The notes: generated from the sequence alone by a model not told the origin. A stretch of 64,000 bases of DNA from Metamycoplasma cloacale (GCF_900660735.1 NZ_LR215049.1:248001-312000), one strand, 5' to 3'; counted from the first letter of the stretch, positions 20,906 through 31,649 are shown. Numbers and translations are program-made.

Positions 20906-21850
20906 TTAAACGTTGTTAATTGTGAAGATTTTTCTTCTAGGTTCTGATTTAATTTTTGGATCAGTTTTATGTTGATAGTAGTAATTGATTTCTAAGTTAT
21001 TTAATCCTTTTGTTGGGATTCAAGATACATATGGGCGTTCTTTAGTGATATATGCTAAAATATCATAATTTTCTAAACTATATATGTTAGGAGCAACATT
21101 GCTTTCAATAACAATATTTTTAAATCAATTAAAAACATCTTCTTGGAATTTCTCGCTTGCGAATCATTCTTCACCAGTACTATCATTTTCGTTTTCACGA
21201 TGAGTAATAATTCGTTTAATATCTTCTTCATGATTAGAAAATGCTTTTTTAAACTCAATATTTGAATCTCAATCTTCACTTCATGAAACGAAGCTTATCT
21301 TTTGACTTCTTTGGTGATAATATTTTGATTTATCGGTATTTTGAATTCATTTTCATTCAAACACACCTTTTGCATATTCAAGATTTAAATTAACATCATA
21401 GAACACTTCTAAAACATCTGGTTCATTTTCGTTATATTTTAAATCTGTATAAGTAAAGATAATTGTTCTTTGTTGATTGTATGTTAAGTTATTTGAAACA
21501 ATACTTGTAATCGCTTTATGCGGATCAAAAATCGCTGAAGGAAGATTGTTATTAGGATTTTTCTCTAATTGTTCCTCTTTGAATTTCTTATTTTTTAAGT
21601 AGTTGTTGTAAATGGTTTTGGCATTTTGTGATATTTCAATTGAAGATGATAATTCTATTTTATTAATTTCTTTTTCAAAATCACTTGGGCTATAGAATTC
21701 TTTTTCTAATGAACGTGAATTTTTATGAATGAAATAAATAGCACCACCTAAAATTCCAACAATGGATGTAGGAACAACCGTTCAGAAAATCCCTAATCAA
21801 ATTTTTTGTTTCTTAGTTTTTTGAACTAAATTATTACTTGCTTTTTTCAT
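20906..21850 (-). CDS. Hypothetical membrane-anchored protein
   Basis: 314 residues read through at least eight UGA-Trp codons. N-terminal basic stretch, then one transmembrane helix (residues about 18-40, IWLGIFWTVVPTSIVGILGG), then a Trp/Asp-rich domain probably outside. No lipobox. FEWKWIQN and SFVSWSEDWDSN are notable Trp-rich spots. The first gene of the operon that continues into cmk-der-gpsA. Family not recognised. Confidence 0.75.
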
Positions 21851-21853
21851 AGT

Positions 21854-21859
21854 ATTATA
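21854..21859 (-). promoter_or_regulatory. -10 box giving a leaderless start
   Basis: Perfect TATAAT on minus ending only 3 nt before the ATG at 21850, so transcription should begin at or very near the start codon. No SD is present. Confidence 0.6.
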
Positions 21860-21876
21860 TTTTAAACAAAAACCCT

Positions 21877-21895
21877 CTAAGATTTACAATCTTAG
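21877..21895 (-). terminator. Hairpin downstream of topA
   Basis: CTAAGATT and AATCTTAG perfect inverted repeat around a 3-nt loop, followed on minus by AGGGTTTTTGTTT. Confidence 0.65.
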
Positions 21896-21961
21896 TATTA
21901 ATAATTGCAATAACATTTAAAATCTATCAAAATAGAGTTTTTTATTGCATTTTATTTTAAA

Positions 21962-21992
21962 AAAATAAAAAAGCAAAATTATTTGCTTTTTC
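21962..21992 (-). terminator. Terminator overlapping the topA stop
   Basis: AAAAAGCAAA and TTTGCTTTTT pair around TAAT; the topA stop TAA lies in the loop. T run on minus. Confidence 0.75.
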
Positions 21993-23814
21993 TAAAGAAA
22001 CGTCTTTTTTTAGTTGTTTCTAATGCACGTGTATATCTACATTTTGGGAAATTACTGCAAGCTATAAATTTTTCTTTACGAATTTTTGTATATCTATATA
22101 GTAGATCTCCATTACATTCAGGACATTTTTCTTCAATGAATTCTTGTGGTAAAATGCTTATTTCCATTGTTTTTGATGCATCTTCAAAATGGTCAATAAA
22201 TTTATTATAGAAGTTACTAATGATGTTAATGTAATCTTCTTGACCTTCGGCAATTCTATCTAATTTTTCTTCAATATGTGCTGTATATTCTTCATTAATT
22301 GTTTTAGAAAAACCATTAATTAATTTATCTAAAACTGTTAAACCAAAATGGGTTGGATGTAATTGGTTATTGATATTTTCAACAAATAATCTTTGTTTAA
22401 TAACATTGACAGTTGAAGCAAATGTTGAAGGTCTACCGACTTTGATATCATCTAACATTTTGATCAATGAACCTTCATTATATCTTGAAGGTGGTAATGT
22501 TTCTTTATCTGATTTAATGTATTCTTGAACATCAATTTCATCACCAATTTCGTATTTATCAAACTCTTTTGATTGTTCATAACCAATTAATTCATAATAA
22601 CCTTTGAAGATAACTTTTGAATATGACATTCTAAATTTATATCCAGAATTTTGCAATTCATAGCTATAAACTTCTCTTTGGGGAACTGTCATAATTGATG
22701 ATAAAGTTTTGTTATAAATTAATTCATAAATATAAGCATCAACTTCGTTTAAATCATATTCAGAAATAGCTTTATTTGGAGTTAAATATACATCAGTTGG
22801 TCTGATTGCTTCATGGGCATCTTGAGTACCACTAAAACCTTTAATTTCGCTAGCTACATATTCAATTCCATATACGTTTTCAATATATTTTTTGGCTTTT
22901 TGAATAAATGATTCACTCATTCTGGTTGAGTCAGTTCTTGGGTATGAAATCAAACCTTTTTCAAACAATTTTTGCGCAGAAACTTGCACAATTGAAGATG
23001 AATATTTAGCTTCTTTATATAAAACAGATTGTTTAAAAGGGGTGATTTGTGTTTCTCTACGTTTGGTGATTTTAAAATCAGTAACTAGTAATGACATTTT
23101 TTGATTGATTGTATTATAAATACGATCCACTTTATCACGATTAATTCATGTATTGTCATTATCAAAATCTTTGATATCATCGTAGAAGAAAACAGCTTCT
23201 GTATAGTCATTAATTTTTGCAGTTATTTTGCTATATAAAGTTGGAATGAAATTTTTAATTTCTTTTTCTTTATCGCAAACAAGTTTTAATGCAATAGATT
23301 GCACACGGCCCGCTGAAGGAATTGTTGGTGTGTTTTTCACTTTTTGTTTCATTAATTGTGAAAGTTTAAACCCAATAATTCTATCCATCATTCTACGTGT
23401 TTTTTGTGCATTAACTAAATCTTTATCAATTTCTAATGGATGGTTTAAAGCATATTCAATTGCTTCTTTGGTGATTTCGTTGTATTTAATTCTTTTATAT
23501 TTATTTTCAACTTTCAGTACATCAACTAAATTTTGAGCAATTGCTTCACCTTCACGGTCGGGGTCGGTTGCAATTAATACTTCATCAGCATTCAAAACGG
23601 CGTCTTTTAATTCTTTAATGATTTTAGATTTTGTACGATCAACAATCATTTTAGGTTCTCATTTTTCAAAATCAATACCTAAATTACTTTCGCCTGAAGT
23701 TGATAGTTTTAAAATATGTCCGACAGATGATAAAACATTGTAATTACTTCCAACGTATTTCTGAATTGTCTTAACTTTATTTGGCGATTCCACTATCAAT
23801 ACTTTATTTTGCAT
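21979..23814 (-). CDS. topA: DNA topoisomerase I
   Basis: 611 residues. Relaxes negative supercoils. TOPRIM start [19 protein letters not shown] and [10 protein letters not shown], active Tyr in LISYPRTDS, and one C-terminal C4 zinc finger (CPEC...CSNFPKC). Other bacterial TopA often have two to four fingers, so the tail is short. AGGGGAGGA precedes the ATG at 23814. Confidence 0.96.
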
Positions 23815-23903
23815 AAATCCTCCCCTAAAAAATAATGTTCTAATTATATAACTTATTTGCGTTTAAACTTTGCAAAATAAAAAAGACTCTAGAAATCTTT
23901 CTT

Positions 23904-24998
23904 TCATTCTTCGAAAGTAGAATCTTTTACATTTGCAAATATTTCATCAATTTTTTCTTTATTTTTCTTATCAATTTTTGGCATATATGGTTGTAAGGTG
24001 ATAATTAAATCGCCTTTTCTTTTGCTTCTAGCGTTATGAATACCATAACCAGCAATTTTAATAATGCCATTTAATTTTGTATCATGAGTTAATTTAATTT
24101 TCTTATCTCCGTGTGGAGTTGGAATTTCAATTTCATTTTCTTGAAGAAAATGTTGAATAGAGATTGGAACTGAAATTAGTATATCGTCATTAATTCTTTC
24201 ATAATATTTATGTGGTTTAATTTTTACAATTAAGTATAAATCACCATTTTTTCCACCATTTAATGATGGCATACCATAACCTTGTAAGATAATATGTTCA
24301 CCATTAGCAATTCCAGCTGGAATATCAATATCAACTAATTCAATACTTGAATTGATTTTGCTTCCTTTACATGTTTTACAAATATTTTTAATGGTTTTAC
24401 CTGTTCCATAACATTTTGAACATGTTGATACTGTTGAAAAGAAACCCATTCTTTGCATAATCTCACCAGTACCATTACATGTTGAACAAGTAATAATATC
24501 GCTTGGATTTTCCGCTCCACTACCTTGACAGTGATTACAGATTGTATTTTTATTCAAGGTTAGTTTTGCTTTTTTACCATGTACTGCATCGAGGAAATCA
24601 ATTGAAACTGATTGTTGTAAATCATCTCCTCTTGATGATCTTTTTTGTCTTCTAGATGAACCTCCGAAGTTAAATAGATCTTCAAAAGGATTGCCACCAC
24701 TAAAACTTCCACCGAATGATTTAAAAATATCATCAAAAAAGCTGTCTGAAAAATTAAAGTTGTTTTTGTCAAATGCGTTATGTCCATATTTATCGTATTT
24801 ACTTCTCTTTTCAGGATCAATTAACACATCATATGCTTCTGTTGCTTCTTTGAATTTCTCTTCAGCATCAGCAGCTTTATTACGATCGGGGTGATATTGC
24901 ATTGCTAATTTACGATATGCACTTTTAATTTCTTTTTCAGTTGCATTTTTAGCTATTCCTAAAACTTCATAATAATCTCTTTTTGAATCTTTACTCAT
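23904..24998 (-). CDS. dnaJ: Chaperone protein DnaJ
   Basis: 364 residues. J domain (1-70) with the essential HPD in [11 protein letters not shown], Gly/Phe-rich linker, and four CxxCxGx(G) zinc repeats: [36 protein letters not shown] (last Gly replaced). C-terminal substrate domains are complete. Co-chaperone of DnaK. A CIRCE operator 13 nt upstream implies heat regulation by HrcA. Confidence 0.97.
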   Translation of the reverse strand: MSKDSKRDYYEVLGIAKNATEKEIKSAYRKLAMQYHPDRNKAADAEEKFKEATEAYDVLIDPEKRSKYDKYGHNAFDKNNFNFSDSFFDDIFKSFGGSFSGGNPFEDLFNFGGSSRRQKRSSRGDDLQQSVSIDFLDAVHGKKAKLTLNKNTICNHCQGSGAENPSDIITCSTCNGTGEIMQRMGFFSTVSTCSKCYGTGKTIKNICKTCKGSKINSSIELVDIDIPAGIANGEHIILQGYGMPSLNGGKNGDLYLIVKIKPHKYYERINDDILISVPISIQHFLQENEIEIPTPHGDKKIKLTHDTKLNGIIKIAGYGIHNARSKRKGDLIITLQPYMPKIDKKNKEKIDEIFANVKDSTFEE

Positions 24999-25010
24999 AA
25001 TGTAAATATT

Positions 25011-25037
25011 TTAGCACAATTTACGTTAGAGTGCTAA
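25011..25037 (-). promoter_or_regulatory. CIRCE operator (HrcA) with embedded dnaJ promoter
   Basis: On plus: TTAGCACAA, 9-nt spacer, GAGTGCTAA; consensus is TTAGCACTC-N9-GAGTGCTAA (16 of 18 match). On the minus strand the operator runs directly into TGC-TAAAAT (25016-25008), an extended -10 that gives a very short dnaJ leader. The prmC stop codon (25036-25034) lies inside the operator. Confidence 0.88.
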
Positions 25038-25741
25038 AAATGTAAATCTTCTTTCTTTAAAATTGCAATTCTGTTTTTACCATTAATGTCTTTTTTAATA
25101 ATTACATTTGGATAATTTTGCTTAAATCAAATTGATGCATTGTTATCAATTTCAAAGATTAAAACCCCATAATCATTTAAATAATCATAAGCTTGTTTTA
25201 AGATTAATTGATAACAATATAAACCATTATTTTTGGCAAATAAAGCATTTTTTGGTTCGTGTTTTAAAGAGTTAGAAAATGTATCATTTTTGTTTAAATA
25301 AGGCGGATTCGAAACAATTAAGTCATATTTTTTGTCTACTTTTTTAAATCAATTAGATTTTAGGATTTTGACATCTAAACCATTTAATTTCGCATTATGT
25401 TTTGTTTGTTTTATGGCATCTCTTGATTTATCAACTAAAGTGACATCGCAGTTAATGTTCTTTTTAATTGCTAGTCCAATAAAACCAGAACCGCATCCTA
25501 AATCTAAGACCTTTGATTGTTTATTTAGATATTGATAACATTCAAGAATAACCTCTTCTGTTTCGTATCTCGGAATTAATACATTGTAATTTAAATGCAA
25601 AGTTACATTTTGCATTTCTTGTAGTCCAATAATTTTTTGTACTGGAACATCTTTTTTTAATAATTTAAGCTCTTTTTTAGAAACAAAAAGAGGTAAATTA
25701 TATCTTAGCTTTTCTCTAAGTAGTACCTCTTTTTCAATCAT
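25034..25741 (-). CDS. prmC: Release factor glutamine methyltransferase PrmC
   Basis: 235 residues, a little shorter than E. coli PrmC (277). Methylates the GGQ glutamine of release factors. SAM motif VLDLGCGSGFIGLAI and catalytic NPPY in LIVSNPPYL. Its ATG overlaps the prfA stop (TAATG), matching substrate and modifier. Stop codon falls within the CIRCE element. Confidence 0.94.
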
Positions 25742-26820
25742 TATAAACCAGCCTCACTAATTTTTTTAGCCTTTTCATCAGCACTAAGTTGTTCAATGAT
25801 TTTTTCTAATTCACCTTCCATAACAACTTTTAAAGAAGTAGAAAAACCAATTCTGTGATCAGTAACCCGATCTTGTGGATAGTTATATGTTCTAATTTTT
25901 TCGCTACGATCCCCAGTACCCGCTAATTTTCTTAAACCACTTTCTTCTTCTTCACGTTTTTTAATTTCTAATTCATATAGTTTAGCACGTAAAATTTTCA
26001 TAGCTGTTTCTCTATTTTGAATTTGACTTCTTTCATCTTGTGAAGTAACAACAATTCCAGTTGGTTTGTGTGTTATTCTAACAGCTGAGTCTGTTGTATT
26101 AACAGATTGTCCCCCAGCCCCTGATGAACGAAAGACATCAACTTCAATATCATCACTTGAAATATCAATTTTTACATCTTCATCAACTTCTGGTAAGACA
26201 GTTACTGTTGCAGTTGATGTGTGTACTCTACCTTGAGTTTCAGTTTGTGGAACTCTTTGAACTCTATGAACTCCTCTTTCGTATTTCAATTTAGAGAAAA
26301 CTTTTTCACCTTTAACTGTAAAAACAATTTGACTAAATCCACCTGCGGTTCCATATGTGTAATCAATAATTTTGATTTTGAAATCATTTGTTTCACAGTA
26401 TTTTTGATACATTTTGAATAAATCACCTGAGAAGATATTAGCTTCATCACCACCAGCTGCTCCTCTGATTTCCATAATAACGTTTTTATCATCGTTTTCG
26501 TCTTTTGGTAATAAAAGTTCTTTTAATTCTTCTTCCAGTTTTTCAATAATTTTTTCTTGTTCAATAATATCGATTTTGGCTAATTCAATTAATTCAGCAT
26601 CTTTTTCAACATTTAAAATTTCTTTAGCTTCTTTATATATATTTTCTGCTTTTAAAAAGTTATTAAAAGCGTCATAAATTTCTTTAATTGAGCTTTGTTC
26701 TTTATTTAATTTTGTATATTTCTTAATATCATTAAAAATATCTGGGTTTAATAATTCGTTAGCAATTTCTTCATATTTTAATTTAATTGCCAATAGTGAT
26801 TCACGCATTGATTTTTCCAT
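25741..26820 (-). CDS. prfA: Peptide chain release factor 1
   Basis: 359 residues, full length. GGQ motif in [20 protein letters not shown]1 reads UAA and UAG; no prfB is seen here, as expected where UGA means Trp. The PxT-type specificity loop lies in the [14 protein letters not shown] region. Operon with prmC. Confidence 0.97.
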   Translation of the reverse strand: MEKSMRESLLAIKLKYEEIANELLNPDIFNDIKKYTKLNKEQSSIKEIYDAFNNFLKAENIYKEAKEILNVEKDAELIELAKIDIIEQEKIIEKLEEELKELLLPKDENDDKNVIMEIRGAAGGDEANIFSGDLFKMYQKYCETNDFKIKIIDYTYGTAGGFSQIVFTVKGEKVFSKLKYERGVHRVQRVPQTETQGRVHTSTATVTVLPEVDEDVKIDISSDDIEVDVFRSSGAGGQSVNTTDSAVRITHKPTGIVVTSQDERSQIQNRETAMKILRAKLYELEIKKREEEESGLRKLAGTGDRSEKIRTYNYPQDRVTDHRIGFSTSLKVVMEGELEKIIEQLSADEKAKKISEAGL

Positions 26821-26921
26821 AACTTAAAAATTATAACAAACACATATTAAAAGCAAGAATTTTTTTATTCTAATTAATGCAATTTAATTTTGGTTATATA
26901 TAATATAAAAAAGAGGTTAAG

Positions 26922-28070
26922 ATGGTTTTTAAATACAATCAATCTGCATTGGATTTTTTAAAAAATGTTGATGTAAAATTAAGAAAAATTATTGATAAAT
27001 TTGGAATGCTTGAAATACCTTTAGAAAGAGATATATTTCAATCTATCATTAAGAATATCATTGGTCAACAAATGAGTATTCAGATTCAAAATAAAATATG
27101 AAATAATATCGAAAATACATTAAAAGAAATAAATCTAGAGACAACACAAAATTTAAATTATAATGATTGAAAAAACTTTGGTTTATCAAAACAAAAAGCC
27201 GGTTATATTTTTGAATTTATTCAAAAAGTTAAAAATAAAGAATTTGATATTGATAAATTAAGTTCAATGAATGATAAAGAAGCAATTGAATATTTAACCA
27301 CTTTAAAAGGAATTGGTATTTGAACGGCTGAAATGGTTTTAATATTTTGTTTAAATCGGATGAATATATTTAGTATTCATGATTTAGGAATTAAAACTGG
27401 ATTAAAGAATTTATATAGTTTAAAAGCAATATCAGAAAAACAATTAAATAATTTTAAAAAGAAATTCTCGCCATATGGTTCAATAGCATCATTTTACATT
27501 TGAAAATGTGTGGAAAAAGATATTTGAAAACCTAATGGAATTTGACAATTAGATGAATATTTTGATTTCTATCAATCTAAAATCGGAGTAATTTTATTAC
27601 AAGCTAATCAAGAATCTTTAACAAAAATTTCCATTAATCCTAATCAGATTTATACCAAAATTGATTTCCTTAAGAAAAATCATTTTCCTTATATAAATAA
27701 TGATTCGAAAATTATTAAACAAACTAGAGAATGACTAGATAATTATTTTAATAATCGAGTTTTAAAATTTGATATTCCTTTAAACATTGTTGGAACTGAT
27801 TTTCAAAAAGATGTTTGATTTGAAATAAGCCAAATTGAATATGGAAAAACTAAAACATATAAAGAATTAGCAGAAAATATTGCAATGAAAAATGGGATAA
27901 AAAGAATGTCATGCCAAGCAGTTGGAACAGCATGTGGAATGAACAATTTTCCTATTGTTATTCCTTGTCATCGTGTATTATCCATTAATTCAATTGGTGG
28001 TTTTACAGGAAATATTAAAACAAAAATTAATTTATTAAAACATGAAAAAACTACAATAAATAACAAATAA
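26922..28070 (+). CDS. Fused DNA-3-methyladenine glycosylase (AlkA-like) and methylguanine-DNA methyltransferase (Ogt-like)
   Basis: 382 residues with two repair domains. Residues about 20-200 are an HhH-GPD glycosylase: hairpin LKGIGIWTAEMVLIF (K129) and catalytic Asp154 in FSIHDLGIK. Residues about 205-375 are an O6-methylguanine methyltransferase: QKDVWFEISQIEYGKTKTY and the acceptor Cys349 in VIPCHRV followed by GGFTG. Together they would remove 3-methyladenine and directly reverse O6-methylguanine. Many UGA-Trp codons, all at conserved Trp positions. AGAGG precedes the ATG. Confidence 0.88.
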
Positions 28071-28113
28071 ATTTGTTGAAAAATTTTAAAAATCTATATA
28101 ATATCAATGAGTT

Positions 28114-28188
28114 GCCGTTTTAGCTCAGGGGCAGAGCACTTCCATGGTAAGGAAGGGGTCGCTAGTTCAATTCTAGTAAACGGCACCA
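28114..28188 (+). tRNA. tRNA-Thr (anticodon GGU)
   Basis: Acceptor GCCGTTT with AAACGGC, D arm GCTCAGGGGCAGAGC, anticodon stem CTTCC/GGAAG with loop ATGGTAA (anticodon GGT), T arm GCTAG-TTCAATT-CTAGT, encoded CCA. TATAAT at 28097-28102 with TTGTTG at 28073-28078 gives a good 18-nt spaced promoter. Confidence 0.92.
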
Positions 28189-28210
28189 TATATTTTTAAA
28201 TTCCGATTAA

Positions 28211-28242
28211 AATGAGTATCTACTTCATACTCATTTTTTTTT
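28211..28242 (+). terminator. Terminator of tRNA-Thr
   Basis: AATGAGTAT (28211-28219) with ATACTCATT (28227-28235), 7-nt loop, run of T. Confidence 0.88.
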
Positions 28243-28269
28243 ATTTAAAATTCATTATATAAATAATTA

Positions 28270-28407
28270 ATAAAATAAAAAAAACGATCATACATTTCTG
28301 TGTTGATCATTTATAAAACTTAATAGCTTAATTTAATTTTCTGAACTTTTTTCAATAGTGATGTTTTCACCGGTTATGTTAAAAACAATACTTGAATTTT
28401 GTTTTTA
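28270..28407 (-). pseudogene. Gene-end remnant with its orphan terminator
   Basis: On minus, 28404-28333 encodes a 23-codon tail ending SIVFNITGENITIEKSSEN and TAA, with an in-frame stop just upstream and no start. A nested hairpin follows on minus (GATCA with TGATC and ACA with TGT, 28308-28286) with a T run. It looks like the last part of a minus-strand gene whose body is gone. The rest of 28243-28504 shows only the promoter of the next gene. Confidence 0.45.
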
Positions 28408-28504
28408 TTCTTTTTTTCAATGATATTTATAGTTATATATTACTTTTTAGTTATTTTGTTGAGACTTTTGTATATAATGAAATTGTTTAAAATATGAGGC
28501 AAAT

Positions 28505-29236
28505 ATGAATAAAATAAACAATATATTAAAAGAATCATTTATAAAATATTTAAATACAAGTGCTAGATCAAATGAAAAGTTAAAAATTCTACACGGTTAT
28601 ATTGCTAATAGCATCAAAGAAAAATTGAATGACAATTATAGAGTGGATTCGATTAATACCAACAAAGGTAAAGAAGAGGTGATAACAGGTAATTATATGC
28701 CGAAAAAAGTTGACATAACTATTTCTAAAATAGTTGATAACAAGCCAGTTCACATTGCTGGTGTGGCAGTAAAATTTGTTATGAGTAATTATTTTCAAAA
28801 TTCAAATAATTATTTTGAAAACATGTTGGGTGAAACCTCAAATATTAGAAAAGCTGGAATACCATATTTTCAAATATTTATTATTGATCATTGATTACCG
28901 TATTTTGATAAAAAGAAAAATATTTCTAAATGAGAAGAAATTACATCAGAAAAATTATCAAAATATAAAAAACTATCATTTGAAGATGTAATAAATAATT
29001 TATTTGTTCCGTCAAAAATGTTTTTGCATATAGTAAATAAGAAATTTAATAAATTTGAAATAGATGATTTATTTAAATGCAAAGATTTATCTGAGTATAA
29101 AGATTTTTGTTTAAAAAATGATTTTAAATTCGTTGATTATAAATTAGAGAATTTTGAATATGGAGAAGCAATAATTTTAAATGATTATGGCAAATTTATT
29201 AATTATATTGTTGATGAGATAAAGAAATACCATTAA
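28505..29236 (+). CDS. Type II restriction endonuclease (putative)
   Basis: 243 residues. Core VDITISK (D70) followed by HIAGVAVKFV (K90) and NYFQNSNNYFENMLGETSNI, a pattern seen in several type II restriction enzymes of the PD-(D/E)xK class. Lies tail-to-tail with a DNA adenine methyltransferase, overlapping by 4 nt, as expected for a restriction-modification pair. GAGG at 28496-28499 precedes the ATG. Recognition sequence not deducible. Confidence 0.75.
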
Positions 29237-30591
29237 TTAGCATAATAATTTAAATAATTAGATAAATCTTTTGTATTAAATGTATAGTATCCACCGGATT
29301 TATATTTTCCTAAAACAGAAATATAATCGATAAAATTTTGATTAATTATTAAATCTTGAATTTTTTGAATTTCGTTTTCATTATAAATATTTATATATAA
29401 ACCGGAATAAATCAATTCGCCTTTCTTTATTATTTTTGTTTTAATTGTCTTCAAATCTTTGATAGTTGTATTGATACATAATTTAATAAAATTTTTATCT
29501 TTAATACTTTGCGTTCTGCCGTATATTCATCAAATATCTTTATTTTCTAGATCTCTATTTTGAAGTTTCTCTTTATTTTTTAATAGATATTCCTTAATAT
29601 TTTGTGGAATATTATTAAAATCTATTGGTACAAAATCATCATCATATAAAAATAAAGTTTTTGACTCTTTTAGAGTAGAACCTTTAATAATATTAATAGT
29701 GTATTTACTACAAGGAATACTATCATTAATTAATACTTCATCACATAAAGTAGCCACTCCATTTTTAACTGTATATTTTTTTGTTTTTGTATTTGTAATA
29801 ATGTTTTTTAGCATTCGCAATCTCTCTAATGATTTATCAAAATATCAAGAATCATTAATATTAAACTCACCATAAGTTAAAATGGCAGGATTATTAAAAT
29901 CATTTTCAAAATATTTAATTGTTTTTGATTTATTATTTTTATTTAATAAAAGAATTGTTGAATAAGTTGTAATCTTTTCAAATAATTGAGTATGTTTAAA
30001 ATTAATAACTTTTGTTAATATTTTTAATTCTAAAATTTTCTTTCTTGCTATTTCCGCAGCCTTACTATTAAAAATTGAACTCGGATTAATATAACATAAT
30101 TTACCATTTGGTTTCAACATTTTTATTCCTATTTCATAGAAAGCTAGAAATAAATCTGTCATTCCTTTTTTACAAAATTCAAATTCGGACAAATCTTCTA
30201 CTGTATTGTGTATTCTAACATAAGGCGGATTTCCTATAACTAAGTCAAATTTATTTTTGTAATTTTTGTAAATTTTTAATGTATTATTATTATTTATATT
30301 TCATTTTATTTTAGGTAATTTATGTTGCTTTTCAATTTCTTTTAAATTATTTAAACATTGATTATAAGCCATTTCATCAAGTTCAATTCCAACAATATTA
30401 TTTTCTAATATTTTCTTTAAATTTGTTGGTTTCTTGTAAATTATTTGTCTTACTATTTCACAGATAAAAGCACCATCCCCGCAAGAATTGTCAATTATTT
30501 TAATTTTAGTAATATCATCAATATCACAAAATTTTATCATCTCTTTAACAATTCAATTTGGCGTAAAAACTTGACCCTTTTCTTTACTCAT
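29233..30591 (-). CDS. Type II N6-adenine DNA methyltransferase
   Basis: 452 residues. Starts MSKEKGQVFTPNWIVKEMI, the FTP motif before SAM-binding in gamma/TaqI-like methylases; motif I is IIDNSCGDGAF (34-41) and catalytic motif IV is VIGNPPYVRI (NPPY at 121-124). The C-terminal 200 residues form the target-recognition part. AGGTGAG precedes the ATG. Protects host DNA from the convergent endonuclease. Confidence 0.9.
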
Positions 30592-30786
30592 ATACTCACC
30601 TGTATTTTATATCCCATGCCGATAAATATAATTTATTATTATTTTATTTACATCATTAATCAAATTCATAACATTGAAGCAAATATTTTGAACTCAATTC
30701 TTTAAATCTATTATTAATTATATATTTTATTTTTCTATAAAAACTATTTATTACTTGGAATATGATATCTGACTTTCCCCTCCTTT

Positions 30787-31294
30787 TATTATAGGTATTT
30801 TTTAATCTTGTGATTATTTGAATTGTGCTTAGATAACATTTTTAATTCATAAGCAATTTAGTCTGTAATTCTAAGATAATATACATCTTCTGTTATTATT
30901 TTTTAGTTATTTGGTTCTGGTATTTTATAGAATTTCTTTTTTTTGTTTATGAAAACCAATAAATTGACTGAAATATTTTTCATTCTATTAATCCATTATT
31001 GTTATTTATTAAATAATCAAAGTGCTTTGTATCTTCAATTAAAAGTGTTGTAAATTTGAAATATTGCTAATTTCGACAATTTTTTTATATCATAGAATAT
31101 TTGATAAATTTTAAATTTATAATAACGAGAGTTTATGAAAGCGATTTAAAGTGCGAAATATAGCGGATGTAAATTGCTTTTGTGATAGCATCATTTATAT
31201 TCTTATTTATTTTTGAGTTAAGTTTAAATTTTAAAAATTCAACTTATTCAGTTAATAATTAGGATATTAAATTTTCTATTTTTTGAACGCTCAT
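30787..31294 (-). pseudogene. Decayed gene remnants in the restriction-modification island
   Basis: The non-coding stretch 30592-31303 is not random on minus. From 31294 it reads MSVQKIENLIS, then stops, then VEFLKFKLNSKINKNINDAI and TKAIYIRYISHFKSL; further down FDYLINNNNGLIEWKIFQSI and, in another frame, KIITEDVYYLRITD and IAYELKMLSKHN. Several TAA stops and frameshifts interrupt it. Consistent with one or more decayed mobile-element or restriction genes; the family is not identified. Confidence 0.45.
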
Positions 31295-31303
31295 AATTTT
31301 TCT

Positions 31304-31347
31304 CTACTATAATTATAGCATAAATATAGCATAATTATGTAATAATT
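31304..31347. repeat. Four tandem 11-nt repeats downstream of the RHH gene
   Basis: CTACTATAATT, ATAGCATAAAT, ATAGCATAATT, ATGTAATAATT in direct succession with an 11-nt period; the two central copies are nearly identical. The array ends at the stop codon of the RHH gene. Looks like a multi-site operator. Confidence 0.6.
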
Positions 31348-31523
31348 TATATTTTTTTATTCTTATAATAATCTTCTAAAATAGTATCAACAACTTTGGA
31401 TTTTGTTATGTTATATTTCTCTGCATCTTCTTCCACTTTTTTAACTAATGAACCTCTTATAGAATAGTGAACAGAAACTGTTAGATCTTTTTCTTTTTTA
31501 GTAAATAATTCTTTTTTAGCCAT
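31347..31523 (-). CDS. Small ribbon-helix-helix (CopG/Arc-like) DNA-binding protein
   Basis: 58 residues: a beta strand DLTVSVHYSIRGSLVKK then helices with EEDAEKYNITKSKVVDTIL, the ribbon-helix-helix layout. Such proteins dimerise on tandem operator repeats and control plasmid copy number, toxin-antitoxin or conjugation genes. Start ATG at 31523 is preceded by AAGGA; a longer TTG start is rejected. The flanking 11-nt repeats suggest autoregulation. Probably part of the acquired island. Confidence 0.7.
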   Translation of the reverse strand: MAKKELFTKKEKDLTVSVHYSIRGSLVKKVEEDAEKYNITKSKVVDTILEDYYKNKKI

Positions 31524-31533
31524 GTTTTTTCCT

Positions 31534-31566
31534 TGCAAATAAATATAGAATAATTATAGCATATAA
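31534..31566. repeat. 11-nt repeats at the RHH gene promoter
   Basis: TGCAAATAAAT, ATAGAATAATT, ATAGCATATAA in tandem. On minus they hold TATAAT (in GCTATAATTATTC), so the repeats cover the promoter of the RHH gene. Same consensus as the downstream array. Confidence 0.55.
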
Positions 31567-31649
31567 TCTTAATATATATAAATTAAAGAAACTAGGGTAA
31601 ATTTAATAAAATTATACTTATTGTAGAATAGAAACCATATATAAAAAAG

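Noticed and set aside
28589-28798. Minus-strand ORF inside the restriction gene, and similar shadows such as 4844-5101 and 5699-6175
   Set aside because: Opposite-strand shadows of clearly conserved proteins, without SD or family similarity.
30445-30705. 86-codon plus ORF over the methyltransferase start
   Set aside because: Antisense to a conserved methylase N-terminus; no SD.
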